DNA from: Moniliophthora roreri | Lineage: Eukaryota > Basidiomycota > Agaricomycetes > Agaricales > Marasmiaceae | NCBI GenBank assembly: GCA_001466705.2 | Contig: LATX02000089.1 | Location: forward strand, 372,001-436,000 | Length of the DNA stretch: 64,000 nucleotides | Reading direction: 5' to 3' | In this document: positions 9,362 through 21,499 of the stretch, piece by piece | How positions within the stretch are numbered: position 1 is the first letter of the stretch | Layout of the letters: each line of letters opens with the position of its first letter | Made by a program: the position numbers and the translations under genes | Notes under the pieces: generated by a model | Databases searched by the model: none | Seen by the model: the letters and a program-made list of their open reading frames with translations, nothing else | Told to the model about the DNA's origin: nothing

Positions 9362-11346
9362 CTAAGTATTGACTGGAGCAGGGACTGTTCCAACCTCGAC
9401 AAGAGAACGAACGGGTTGAGCTTCTCCCATTTGTTCATCTTGGATAGCAACTTTGGAGAGACGGATACAATTGACCTCTTCATGACTCTTAGCAGAGACC
9501 TGGTATTGGCCAATGTAGAAGTGAATATTGTGTTCCAAGGAAGAAAGTTCAGCACGAAGGAAGTTTGAGACTGACAAGANGGAGAATGGATATTTGAAGA
9601 TATTTTGTGTTGTTGGGGACCAGTAGAAGAGATTGTCACAGACAATGCTCCCCAACTAGAATTAGTGATGAAATGGTTAAATGGGAAATATGGAGTGAGG
9701 CATATTAAGATTTCACCCTATAATTCTCAAGCTAATGGGAAGATTGAGAGACCCCATTTTGATATAAGACAAGCCTTAGTGAAAGCTACAGGTGGAGATT
9801 TGAGAAGATGGTATTGGTATTTAAGACCAGTACTATGGGCAGATAGAGTTACAATTAGAAGAGGATTGGGATGTTCACCATACTTTTTAGTAACAGGAGT
9901 GGAGCCGATCTTACCTTTTGATATTGTGGAATTGACATGGTTAGTACATATGCCAGATAGAATATTATCACACGAAGAATTAGTGGGATATAGTGTTGGC
10001 ACTAGCTAAACATCATACCCATGTTAATGAAATGATAGAGAGAGTAGATCAAATCAAGAGAGACAACTTGAGAAGATTTGAGAAAGAAAATAGACACAAG
10101 ATCAAGGATTTTGATTNTCTTGGATAGCAACTTTGGAGAGATGGATACGATTGACCTCTTCAAGACTCTTAGCAGAGACCTGGTATTGGCCAATGTAGAA
10201 GTAAATATTGTGTTCCAAGGAAGAAAGTTCAGCACGAAGGAAGTTTGAGACTGACAAGAGGACTTCAGATGAAGCCTTTTCAAGGTCGAGGAAGGGAATC
10301 AATGCTGATTTCTTAGCAATTGATTCAAATGCAAGGGCACAGAGTGCTTGTTCATCTAAAGAAAATAGAATATTAACGTCTATAAACAATATTGAGACAG
10401 AGAATAACAAACCAGTTGTTTCTTGGCGACAATCCACAACTGACAAAGAGACCTTACTCTTCTTGGAAGCAGAAGAAGTCGGTTTGGCCTCAGAAGCAGT
10501 GGAGGTAACCTATTAGAGGGAAAATATTAAGAAAATTGAGGGGTTAAAGGGGTGAGAGAAGGACTCATGTCAAGAGATTTATTCGGAATGTTTTTGTCCT
10601 TTTCCTTTTTATCCGCCTTGAAAGGATTGAAAGATTAGAGAGAGACAGAGCTTGATAATAAATAGAGAGACATACAACATTATTTTTAGTGAAATGGACT
10701 TTCTGTGCAGGATCATTCGTGGAACTAGACTTAGGAGCATGGACAGAGGTAGAAAGGGACCTGGCATTCTGCATCTGTTGATATAAGTAGATGAATATGT
10801 GGTTAATATTAATGAAATGAGGGGAATCGTACTTCCAGATTGTCATTCGTATTGTTGACGATTTGTACTTCCTCCTCATCTGATGAATCCACAGATACTT
10901 TTGAGGCCTTGTGCTTTCCTATAAAGGATATTTATAATGTCAGAGCATGAATAAAGAAGAACTAAGAACTGACGATTTTTGGATGCAGCCATATGGGCAT
11001 GAAAGGCATGCATTTCATGTGTAAAAGCCTTGAGTGAATCCAGAACAAATGGAGCTTTGGCACCAGTCAAGAAACTCGACACAAGCACAATAGAGTTTGT
11101 AGGCTTCTTCGTGAGCAGCGACATGCTTAAAATTAAGTTGTCCTTTCTAGAACAGAAATAATATTGAGAAGTAAAGACAAGAGAAGATAGAATATTAAGA
11201 AGTACCAGATGCTCCACAAGTTGTGCAACCAAAAGGCTACGAATAGTAGGGTTGCTACCATTTGCAGAATGCTTAATGAAGTCGAACAGCTCGTTTGTGT
11301 TGTGAAGCCATGTCTGGCAATCAGGCCAAGAGCTGGATGGAGGCAT
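9362..11346 (-). pseudogene. Antisense spliced gene X of the retroelement region, unknown function, interrupted
   Basis: Unrecognised protein, read right to left. Exon 1 starts at ATG 11346 (MPPSSSWPDCQTWLHN) and encodes a helical Trp/Cys-bearing domain. Introns with GT..AG ends and internal taatatt-type sequences separate at least six further exons. A Ser/Asp/Glu-rich linker follows (about 10810-10900), then Lys/Ser-rich exons and a conserved C-terminal exon ending GTVPAPVNT with its stop at 9362-9364. The second exon has an in-frame TGA at 11015-11017 (ACA TGA AAT), best explained as decay of CGA. The 3' part is split by a foreign pol contig (9581-10116) between two Ns, and 9438-9579 is repeated at 10118-10259. 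Position between pol and the LTR-like sequence suggests an accessory gene of the element. Exon boundaries are approximate. Confidence 0.55.
9581..10116 (+). pseudogene. Integrase fragment of a third pol copy, flanked by Ns
   Basis: This matches 7910-8450 of the pol, covering the TDNA to GKIERP catalytic segment and part of the C-terminal region. A small deletion near 9991 (GGATATAGTG versus GGATATAGAGCG) shifts the frame. N at 9580 and N at 10117 bound it, and gene X sequence on either side overlaps, so it is probably a small contig placed here by the assembler rather than a true insertion. Confidence 0.8.
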
Positions 11347-12382
11347 TGAAGCAGTGCTTGGAATATTAGACGATGAATGGTGAAATGAGAGAGACAGAGA
11401 TGGATTATGGGAAGTTATCGTTCGAATGCACAGAATTTATAGATATAACCCATAAATCGTGCACATTTGCAATGATAAGTGTTGGAAATTGTCGGAAGAG
11501 AGTTTTGGAATATGTGTACCTTGCCTGAACAACGGGGACATTGTTATTATTTAGTTGGGAGAGGAATACACACCTGAAATTTCAACAAAATTTCAACAAT
11601 TTTCAACATTTCAAAAGGATTGAATAGAGATTGGTGTATGGAAGTTTCAGAAACCCACTAAAACATGTGAATAGTGGATGGAATGACTATCGGCCGGAAA
11701 AATAGAAGCATATGTAGACAGGGAAACTATTCAAGGAAACAGAATGTGGCGCAAGAGAAACTTTGTTGAGATAACAGGAGTGCCGATTCCGCAACTAAGA
11801 AAATAAGAAACAGGAACAATAGAGTTAATTCAGTTCTGATGACAAAAGAGTATTTGATTGGATCACTAAATATAGAGCACTTATGTGTATATATGGAGAT
11901 TGACGTGTACAGAAAGGCTTAGAGATTGGCAATAGATAAGAAAGAGAAATTTCACGATAGGCTTATCTGCGTGAATAGGAAATCAGAAAATACAATAAAA
12001 GCATGGGATATGATAAGAGTGTACACATGCTTGACTCAAGAGATATTTAAGTCCAAAGACAATCAGGACTTATAATATTTTCACGCATTAGTACAGGATA
12101 TGAATAAGAGAGGTAATATGATTGTTCAGTATGCAAATAGTAATGAAACTATAGCTACTGAAGTGAAGTCCAATTAGATAGAAAATATCTAAGTACTTGA
12201 GATGAATGTACTTATGATATTTCTACAGCAGAGATATGAGATATAAAGAATATTTAAGTATGCATGATGAATGTACTTTAAATATTCCTGCAGCAAGAGA
12301 GTATAGTAGGCAATAATATTGTGTCTGAGAGTGATACAAGAGCCCAACCCAGTGCCAACCAAGAGAAGAACATGATGAAGTC
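11347..12382. other. Spacer between antisense genes X and Y
   Basis: AT-rich and rich in short AATATT and ATATTTAAG motifs; no exon I can support. From about 12156 it is duplicated at 13969 onward. Confidence 0.4.
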
Positions 12383-13531
12383 CTATGTCAGAAGGGTATA
12401 CAGTACCTCGTCCTCGTCCTCATCAATTGACTCAGGAGCAGTCAAAAGGAGAGGAAGACTGAAGAACGTGATGCTATCTGAAGCAGACATTGGTGTCAGC
12501 AAGGACACGGGTTGTGGCACATCCACCAGCTTACTAGGAAGTAGTTGGTTAGTGAGATAATAAAATAATAATAAAGAGTGGAAGAGAAATGTACCGAGGG
12601 ATTAGCCTTGTCAGCTACCATAGCACTGGCTTGGTTAGTCGAGTTGACGGTATTTGTAGGACTAGCAGCATGAAGGGTAGCAGAGGAAGGCCCAGCGTCA
12701 GCAGTCTATAAGACAAAGAAAATATTAATGGAAAGAAGATTGAACGAGAGATAATAGACTTATGGAATTGGACGGACCAGCTTCGTTATCGACAGTGAGA
12801 CCTTCAAAACGCAGGGCTTCGGACCCATCGACCATGACGACCTTGTTGTCGATGATCATGTACAAACTGGACTTTAGACCAGTGACATCAAAGTCGGTAC
12901 CCTTCAAAATGACCCATACGTCACTAAGAGAAGCAAAAAATGGATCCATGGGACAAACAACTTTGAATTCATAGCTGTCAGGAACACCCAAGTCCCTAGC
13001 GATCCAACCTAGAGAAGTACAGAGGATGTTGAGCTGTTCCTCTGAAGGAGTGAAGTTGGGATCGTGCCAGAATAGATATTTCAAGATGACACGAGGATCA
13101 GTGCAGCTGGCTCAAAGGAGCTCTTGACATTGACAAAGAGCACTTTTGACAGATTCCTCTTGAACACGGAGCAGAGAGATCTGTTGTCGAATGCAAAAGG
13201 ACGAGACCATTAAGTCGAAGATGGTGGACGTCTGGAAAGCGAGACCTGAAAGAATATTTAGATTAGAATGAGATTAATAGGGAAAGAAAGAATAATATTA
13301 CTGGCGAGACTACTCAGTAATTGGACAAAGTGCTGATTGTTCACAGTGAAGGCATCGAAGAAGTACATCCCAAACGAGCATCGCAATTGAAGACGAGTGC
13401 ATCATTGACAGCAGGTGGATGTTCCTGAGCCAGTTTCACAACGAGCATTGGCCGAGTCGCATTGAGTGCATGAAAGTTCATTGTTGATATCAGAATCGGC
13501 CTATAGAAAGAAGAATATTTTAGAAAGATAA
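12383..13531 (-). pseudogene. Antisense gene Y, copy A (3' half, ends at the N)
   Basis: Minus-strand remnant of gene Y covering the Zn2Cys6-type exon (13378-13470), the long conserved exon (LKYLFWHDPNFTPSEEQ region, about 12790-13100) and the C-terminal exons ending EVLYTLLT at TAG 12383-12385. Compared with copy B it carries stop codons where Arg CGA has become TGA or TCA-type changes, including one inside the cysteine cluster. The 5' half is missing because the contig ends at the N at 13532. Confidence 0.65.
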
Positions 13532-13532
13532 N

Positions 13533-13968
13533 GATTTCTTTCCACCAGTAAAGCTCCCAGTATTACCACATGTGCCATGGATAGAGAGAAATATTCCCAT
13601 TCCACCAGGTATATACAAGGAAGTTTGTGGGATAATAAAAGACAAGATAGATGCAGGAGTTTATGAACCATCTAGTTTGTCATATTGATCTAAATGGTTC
13701 TGCATATTAAAGAAAGATAGAAAAAGTTTGAGAATAGTGCATAGCTTGGAGCTATTGAACAAAGTTATGATTCAGTATTCAGGCATACCACCTGTGACAG
13801 CTGAAGTATCAAGTCATTTCTCAGGCAGAGCATGCATAGGACTCTTAGACATATGGGTTGGATATGATAAAAGATTAATAGATGAAGAGTCAAGAGATTT
13901 GACAACATTTCAGACACCGTTTGGACCACATAGGTTGGTAAAGTTGCCGATGGGATGGACCAATTTGG
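13533..13968 (+). pseudogene. Pol fragment (RT N-terminal part) fused to gene Y flank
   Basis: This matches 5632-6069 of pol (from the TDFFPP region to GWTN) and shares the TGA that interrupts copy 2. It starts at the N at 13532 and ends abruptly at 13969-13971, where the sequence switches to the 3' flank of gene Y with a 3-base TAC overlap. Either a deletion junction in a decayed element or a chimeric contig. Confidence 0.8.
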
Positions 13969-14195
13969 TACTGAAGTGAAGTCCGATTAGATAGAAAATA
14001 TCTAAGTACTTGAGATGAATGTACTTATGATATTTCTACAGCAGAGATATGAGATATAAAGAATATTTAAGTATGCATAATGAATGTACTTTAAATATTC
14101 CTGCAGCAAGAGAGTATAGTCGGCGATAATATTGTGTCCGAGAATGATACAAGAGCCCAACCCAGTGCCAACCAAGAGAAGAACACAACAAAGTC

Positions 14196-17003
14196 CTATG
14201 TCGGAAGGGTATACAGTACCTCATACTCGTCCTGATCAATTGACTCAGGAGCAGTCAAAAGGCGAGGAAGACCGAAGAACGCAATGCTATCCAAAGCAGA
14301 TGATGGTGTCAGCAAGGACACAGGTTGTGGCACATCCACCAGCTTACTAGGAAGTAGTTGGTTAGCAGGAAATTAGAATATTAAAGAGAAAGAGAAGTAT
14401 ACAGAAGACTTAGCATTGTCAGCTGCCATAGCACTGGCTTCATTAGTCGAGTCGACAGTATTTGTAGGACTAGCAGCATGAAGGGTAGCAGAGGAAGGCC
14501 CAGCATCAGCAGTCTATAAGACAAAGAAAATATTAATGGAAGAAGATTGAATAAGAGATAATAGACTTATGGAATTGGATGGACCAGCTTCATTATCGAT
14601 GGTGAGACCTTCAAAATGCAGGGCTTCAGACCCATCGACCATGACGACCTTGTTGTCAACGATCATGTATGAACCAGACTTTAGACCAGTGACGTCAAAG
14701 TCGGTGCCCTTCAAAATGACCCGTACATCGCTAAGAGAAGCAAAAAACGGATCCACAGGACAAACAACTTTGAATTCGTAGCTGTCAGGAACACCCAAGT
14801 CCCTAGTGATCCAACCCAGAGAAGTACAGAGGATGTTGAGCTGTTCCTCTGAAGGAGTGAAGTTGGGATCGTGCCAGAATAGATATTTCAAGATGACACG
14901 AGGATCAGTGCAGCTGGCTCGAAGGAGCTCTCAACGTTGTCGAAGCGCACTTTTGACAGATTCCTCCTGAACACAGAGGAGGGAGATCTGTTGTCGAACG
15001 CAAAGGGACAAGACCATTAAGTTGAAGATGGCAGACGTCTGGAAAGCCAGACCTGAAAAGAATATTTAGATCCAAATGAGATTAATAGAGAAATAAACAA
15101 TAATATTACCAGCGAGACTACTCAGCGATTGGACAAAGTGCTGATTGTTCACGGTAAAGGCATCAAAGAAGTACATCCCGAACGAGCATCGTAATTGAAG
15201 ACAAGTGCATCGTTGACAGCGGGTGGACGTTCCTGAGCCAGTTTCACAACAAGCATTGGCCAAGTTGCATTGAGTGCACAAAAGTTCATTGTTGATATCA
15301 GCATCAGCCTATAGAAAGAAGAATATTTTAGAAAGATATTAAAGATGAGATGAAGAAACAAGAATATTACCCCAGGATGAGTGGTCAGAGCAGACACGAT
15401 CTTGTGTATAGGCCAGAAGGTGTCGCTAAGGCCAAGATTTAGCAGTCCAGGGTGAGCTAAAGAATAAAGAATAAGAGAACAATAGGGATAGATAGTGGGT
15501 AAACGAAACTTACATTGGAGTACCTCCATGGCCTTAGTTCAGCCAAGAGCTTGGAGAAGCCAGAGGACATTCGAAGCATTTTCCTTGGCAGGATGGCCTT
15601 GGCCCACTCCACCAATGATGTCTTCCAGATTTAGGTCTTGGATGGACTTAGCAGCAGATGGTTGCGAAGGGTCCAGCTCATCAATATCCATATCCTCAGC
15701 GCCCTAGAAACAGAATATTAATGAAGAATGATGAATGTTGTAAGAAGAAGAAGGAGACTTATATTCTTCTCGCCTTTGTCAGGAGGAGGGTCAACAGCAC
15801 ATCTCTTGCCTTTAGGGTCAGAACTCTAAATGGATGAAGCATTGAGAACAGAGAAAGATATAATATTAAAGAGGAACATACCTTGTCTGCAGCCTTGGTA
15901 ATGGTACGAGCATGTTTTCCGGCAGGAGGCTACAGTAAAGGATAATAAGAAAGATATTTAAAAAGATATAGATGAAAACGAACCTGAGGCGGCGAGGTGT
16001 CACGAGCCTTACACTTCAAAGAGGACAGTTCAGTCTTAATAGTGACTTGAGTAGACGAAAAAGCAGCTGGTTGAGACTACGGAGGGGTAAATATTAAGCT
16101 TAGAGAGGGTTCCATAAAGGATGGAACTCACCTTCTGCTTAGTTTTACTAGAGCCACTGGAGCAGGCCGGCTATGAGAAAGAATATGAGAAATAGAAAGA
16201 GAATATTATTAGAATGAGTACACGTACCACTTCGACGATAGGAGTAGCACGAACGGGAGGCTTAATAGAACAAATAGGACGTTTGGAGGGCTTCACTTCG
16301 ACAATGTCTTCATCACCAGAGCCATCTTCATCGCTGCTGTCAGAGTCTTCATAGTCTGAGATTTCAATGTCATCGTCGATGTCGGGAACATTTCAGTTGG
16401 GACCGTATTTGGCCAATATCTCCTCATTTGAAGGGAAGTTTTCCGAAGGATCGAGTGGCTAGAGGATAATAATATTAATAAAAGAAGAAGAACAATTGGA
16501 AAAGCAAACATACCTTAAGCCCCAAAGTATGCTTCCAGAAGTGAAACCAAGATTTGGAGGGGAAAGCACTGTAGAGGTTGTCAGAGATAGAAATGGAAAA
16601 ATGAGATTTGAGGCGTTTCAGAAGTTGAAGGGCCAGCAGGAGCAGATGCATGAAAGTATGGGGGAACCAGAACGTTCCGCAGTACTCATCGAGTGGGACC
16701 TTAGAGAATAATAATTAGAGAAGGGAATCATGAACAGAAAACATAAAGGGGACATACCAGAGGGATTTTCATAGCCAGGAAGGTGTAATTTGCCAAAGCA
16801 GATGCGTCAGTAAAGAGAGAAGACTGCCCTTCAAGGTGTCTCCAGATGTTATGACAAGTATCGAATAGCATCATGCAATGAAGGTGGAGGATGCTAAGAG
16901 TGGTGGCGTTGATGGAGGAGAGTTGAGGGAGAGAGACATCCTTCAACTTCAAGGAAGAGGCAATGGGAGCGGCAGTGGACTTGCTCTTAACTTTATGAGT
17001 CAT
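14196..17003 (-). pseudogene. Antisense gene Y, copy B (most complete): spliced gene with Zn2Cys6-type cluster
   Basis: Read right to left from ATG 17003 (MTHKVKSKSTAAP; an upstream in-frame ATG at 17045 is possible). About a dozen exons are separated by introns with clear GT..AG ends and an internal AATATTA element. Exon 1 and exon 2 encode a hydrophobic helical domain (ASALANYTFLAMKIPL, then WFHFWKHTLGLK). Then comes an acidic linker rich in Asp/Ser, short Lys/Ser/Pro exons, a cysteine cluster C-x2-C-x6-C-x9-C-x2-C-x6-C at 15186-15278, and a conserved exon of about 150 codons (LKYLFWHDPN to DGSEAL). It ends DEYEVLYTLPT with TAG at 14196-14198. In-frame stops occur in exon 3 near 16393 (AAC TGA AAT) and near 14937, both consistent with CpG loss. 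Cluster spacing is that of fungal Zn2Cys6 DNA-binding domains. Function unknown. Confidence 0.6.
15186..15278 (-). other. Zn2Cys6-type cysteine cluster in gene Y copy B
   Basis: Six cysteines have the spacing C-x2-C-x6-C-x9-C-x2-C-x6-C, the binuclear zinc cluster pattern of fungal regulators. An extra Cys sits in the first loop, where copy A has Arg. Homologous clusters lie at 13378-13470 (copy A) and 19731-19823 (copy C), both with decay-type changes. Confidence 0.65.
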
Positions 17004-17045
17004 GTTGAGTAAGAGGAAAGGAAGAAAGAGGAAAAGATAATCCAA

Positions 17046-18089
17046 GTTTGAAATGGACTCTACTTAAATATTTGTTGAAGATCGATCTGAAAATATTTAA
17101 GTGAATAGAACAAGAAGAATATAGAAGAAAATGACCTTACTGAATTTGGCTATGAGAAACCTGATGGTAACGGAAGAATGACCTAACACTGAGTATCAGA
17201 AGCAGACTTCAAATGCATGGCTACGAAGATCATCTGATGTTATGGAAAAGGCAAGAGAAATTGATGCAGAAGAGATAAAGATAAGATAAAGAAATCCCAG
17301 AGAGAGATTTTAGTATTATTGGAAAGAGCTTGAAAAGACCTACAAGAGGGTGGTTATTTCATATCAGGGGATGCGGTATTAAGAGAGTCCTGTGTTTCAC
17401 CCATAATATTAACAGATTGGGGACAATCCTTTTCTTTAGTTGGGGGGAGATGATATGCATAACTTTTACCTTTTATTTTGCATGCAAATAGAGAATATTT
17501 TGCACTTTTATGGTTGAAAATGACATAAACAAGGGAATTGAGGACTAGTGTGAGCCCTGAGCAGCTAGTCAAAGCGAGTAGTAGAGAAGGATACAAAATA
17601 TTAGCAGAGTAATGGTTGATGGTAGGCCATACAAGGGTACCCAACCACTGCTAGTATGAAAATAAACAGTGAATCTGAACACAGAGGAGCATCCCAAAAC
17701 CTGTAGGGAACCACACAACATCACACCTCTCTATTGAAAGCATACCAAAGGGAATATTTTCATTTCTTTACAATATTTTCAAACCACACCCAACTTGAAG
17801 GAAGAATAAAAGCCTTTGATGATACATCAACGAGAATATTACTGAGGAACAGATATGAAAAAGAGAATGACAAATTATTGGCAGGGGATACTCAAGATAC
17901 TGATAATCAAATTAGAGGAATGAAATAGATGATTAGTTACCAAAAAGGTGCCTGTATCACAGAAAGTGGAAGACAAAGCTGTATGACAAGAAGATAGCAC
18001 AGCTAAGCTTACATGTACACTTTAGAGGAGAAATGGAAGCATATTACATGTCCACAGAGCAGATGACAATAGATGGAGAAGGAAGAAAC
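17046..18089. other. 5' flank of gene Y / interior of the element before the LTR-like sequence
   Basis: AT-rich sequence without a supported gene; repeated from about 17276 onward at 19883 onward. A purine-rich tract near 18069-18087 could be the polypurine tract next to a 3' LTR. Confidence 0.4.
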
Positions 18090-18893
18090 CATGTGGAGTG
18101 GCATGGAAGTATAATATTTTCAAATGGAGTCAGAAGGAGAGCTGTTTGATCAAGAAAATTGCAAATGATTAGTGTCAGGAGACTGCGCAATCATCATAGA
18201 AAAAGAATAAAAGAGATTATGGCTATGAAGCCTGACTACAATTGGACACTGTGACAGAGAAATTACCAAACACAGCTCAGTTTATATAATATTTAGCACC
18301 CGACTCAGTTTTATTTGTATGTGTGACAGATATATTAGACTATTTATGTTGTAGGGTATATAAGGGGATGTGTTTTGTAGGTGGAAAGCAGGAGAAATAC
18401 TGCCCACTGATTACCAGAGTGTATGACGTTGTTGTTCAGGTAGAAGAGCTACCAGCAATCAGTATTTTTCAACCACTTTGGGCCCTAGCTTATTTAGTTG
18501 TGCAAGAGGCACAGGCTAGTTGAGACCTGAGATTGTAACCCAAACCAGAGATATAAATAAAAGCTAAGAAGAGCTTAGTTTTTAATGCAAGAGGCATGTT
18601 TTCTGATAAGCAGAATATTGTATCAGTTTATCAAGAGGGTAGCTGACATGCATCAGTATAGTCTGGTGTTTCGACATGAATCAGAGAGGGTTTCAGGCTA
18701 GCAGTGTCTAGAAGATTTGTCCTCTTGAGAATTGTTGCAGAACATAGCTAAGAGGGCTATATTCAGGTACAAGAGGTACCTTTGTTCTTGCTTAGAAGAA
18801 GTTTATTCTTTGGGCAGTTTTCTGGTGGAACATCGATACCAGTATTTGCTTTGAAGTGATTAATAAAACTATAAACCCATAAGTATTATACAA
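18090..18893 (+). repeat. LTR-like sequence, copy 1 (plus orientation)
   Basis: Candidate 3' LTR. It contains a TATA box (GTATATAAGG near 18356), then an AATAAA poly(A) signal about 200 bp later (near 18556), and ends TATTATACA. It is preceded by a purine-rich tract. The start TG at 18090 is a guess from that tract. The contig breaks two bases after the ACA end, and a second copy is at 20703-21498. No second LTR upstream of gag is visible because gag begins at the window edge. Confidence 0.5.
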
Positions 18894-18894
18894 N

Positions 18895-19880
18895 GAAAGT
18901 AGTTGGTTAGCAGGAAATTAGAATATTAAAGAGAAAGAGAAATATACAGAAGACTTAGCATTGTCAGCTGCTGTAGCACTGGCTTCATTAGTCGAGTCGA
19001 CGGTATTTGTAGGACTAGCGGCACAAAGGGTAGCAGAGGAAGGCCCAGTGTCGGCAGTCTATAAGACAAAGAAAATATTAATGGAAGAAGATTGAATAAG
19101 AGATAATAGACTTATGGAATTGGACAGACCAGCTTCGTTATCGACAGTGAGACCTTCGAAATGTGGGGCTTCGGACCCATCGACCATGACAACCTTGTTG
19201 TTGACGATCATGTATGAACCGGACTTTAGACCAGTGACGTCAAAGTCAGTGCCCTTCAAAATGACCCATACGTTGCTAAGAGAAGCAAAAAACAGATCCA
19301 CGGGACAAACGACTTTGAATTTGTAGCCGTCAGGAACACCCAAGTCTCTAGCGATCCAACCCAGAGAAGTACAGAGGACGTTGAGCTGTTCCTCTGAAGG
19401 AGTGAAGTTGAGATTGTGCCAGAATAGATATTTCAAGATGACATGAGGATCAGCGCAGCTGGCTCGAAGGAGCTCACGGCATTGTCAAAGCGCACTTTTG
19501 ACAGATTCCTCCTGAACACAGAGAAGGGAGATCTGTCGTCGAACACAAAGAGACGAGACCATTAAGTCGAAGATGGCAGATGTCTGGAAAGCCAGACCTG
19601 AAAAGAATATTTAGATCCAAATGAGATTAATAGAGAAATAAACAATAATATTACCAGCGAGACTACTCAGTGATTGGACAAAGTGCTGATTGTTCACGGT
19701 AAAGGCATTAAAGAAGTACATCCCGAACAAGCATCATAATTGAAGATGAGTGCATCATTGACAGCAGGTGGACATTCCTGAGCCAGTTTCACAACAAGCA
19801 TTGGCTGAGTCGCATTGAGTGCACAGAAGTTCGTTGTTGATATCAGCATCAGCCTATAGAAAGAAGAATATTTTAGAAAG
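18895..19880 (-). pseudogene. Antisense gene Y, copy C (deletion derivative)
   Basis: Carries the Zn2Cys6-type exon (19731-19823) and the long conserved exon. At about 19880 it joins straight to sequence that lies 5' of the whole gene in copy B, so exons equivalent to 15340-17275 are deleted. The junction lies in a repetitive GATAAAGATAAG tract. It has many TG/CA changes and is non-functional. Confidence 0.65.
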
Positions 19881-20702
19881 ATAATAAAGATAAGATAAAG
19901 AAATCCCAGAGAGAGATTTTAGTATCATTGGAAAGAGCTTGAAAAGACCTATAGGAGGGTGGTTATTTCATATCAGGAGATGCAGTATTAAGAGTCCCAT
20001 GTTTCACCCATAATATTAATGGATTGGGGACAATCCTTTTCTTTAGTTGGGAGGAGATGATATGCATAACTTTTACCTTTTATTTTGCATGCAAATAGAG
20101 AATATTTTGCACTTTTATGGTTGAAAATGACATAAACAAGGGAATTGAGGACTAGTGTGAGCCCTGAGCAGCTAGTCAAAGCGAGTAGTAGAGAAGGATA
20201 CAAAATATTAGCAGAGTAATGGTTGATGGTAGGTCATACAAGGGTACCCGACTACTGCTAGTATGAAAATAAACAGCGAATCTGAACACAGAGGAGCATC
20301 CCGAAACCTGTAGGGAACCACACAACATCACACCTCTCTATCGAAAGCGTACCAAAGGGAATATTTTCATTTTTAACAATATTTTCAAACCACACCTGAC
20401 TTGAAGGAAGAATAAAAGCCTTTGATGATACATCAACGAGAATATTACCGAGGAACAGATATGAAAAAGAGAATAACAAATTATCGGCAGGGGATACTCA
20501 AGATACCGATAATCAAATTAGAGGAATGAAATAGATGATCAGTTACCAAAAAGGTGCCTGTATCACGGAAAGTGGAAGACAAAGCTGTATGACGAGAAGA
20601 TAGCATGGCTAAGCTTATGTGTACACTTTAGAGGAGAAATGGAAGCATATTATGCATCCACAGAGCAGATGACAATAGACGGAGAAGGAAGGAACCATGC
20701 GG

Positions 20703-21498
20703 AGTGGCATGGAAGTATAATATTTTCAAATGGAGTCGGAAGGAGAGCCATTTGATCAAGAAAATTGCAAACGATTAGTGTCAGGAGACTGCACAATTGT
20801 CATAGAAAAAGAATAAAAGAGATTATAGCTACAAAGCCTGACTACAATTGGACACTGTGACAGAGAAATTACCAAACACAGCTCAGTTTATATAATATTT
20901 AGCACCCGACTCAGTTTTATTTGTATGTGTGACAGATATATTAGATTATTTATGTTGTAGGGTATATAAGGGGACGTGTTTTGTAGGTGGAAAGCAGGAG
21001 AGATACTGCCCACCGATTACCAGAGTGTATGACGTTGTTGTTCAGGTAGAAGAGCTACCAGCAATCAGTATTTTTCAACCACTTTGGGCCCTAGCTTATT
21101 TAGTTGTGCAAGAGGCACAGGCTAGTTGAGACCTGAGATTGTAACCCAAACCAGAGATATAAATAAAAGCTAGGAAGAGCTTAGTTTTTAACACAAGAGG
21201 TGTGTTTTCTAATAAGAAGAATATTGTATCAGTTTACCAAGAGGGTAACTGATATGCATCAGTATAGTCTGGTGTTTCAACATGAATCAGAGAGGGTTTC
21301 AGGCTAGCAGTGTCTAGAAGATTTGTCCTCTTGAGAATTGTTGCAGAACATAGCTAAGAGGGCTATATTCAGGTACAAGAGGTACCTTTGTTCTCGCTTA
21401 GAAGAAGTTTATTCTTTGGGCAGTTTTCTGGTCGAACATCAATACCAGTATTTGCTTTGAAGTGATTAATAAAACTATAAACTCATAAATATTATACA
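20703..21498 (+). repeat. LTR-like sequence, copy 2
   Basis: Same TATA box (near 20960), poly(A) signal (near 21160) and ATTATACA end as copy 1. Sequence after 21498 is not part of the repeat, so this end is probably a true element boundary. Confidence 0.5.
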
Positions 21499-21499
21499 A

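Larger units (their letters stand above)
12156..15340 (+). repeat. Direct repeat of the gene Y 3' half: copies A and B
   Basis: 12156-13531 and 13969-15340 align throughout. A third copy is at 18895-19880. Differences are mostly CG versus TG or CA. Confidence 0.85.
17276..21499 (+). repeat. 1.6-kb direct repeat including the LTR-like sequence
   Basis: 17276-18893 aligns with 19883-21499. Both end at ATTATACAA, the first at the N at 18894 and the second running into unrelated DNA (AACAAACACC). Confidence 0.85.
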
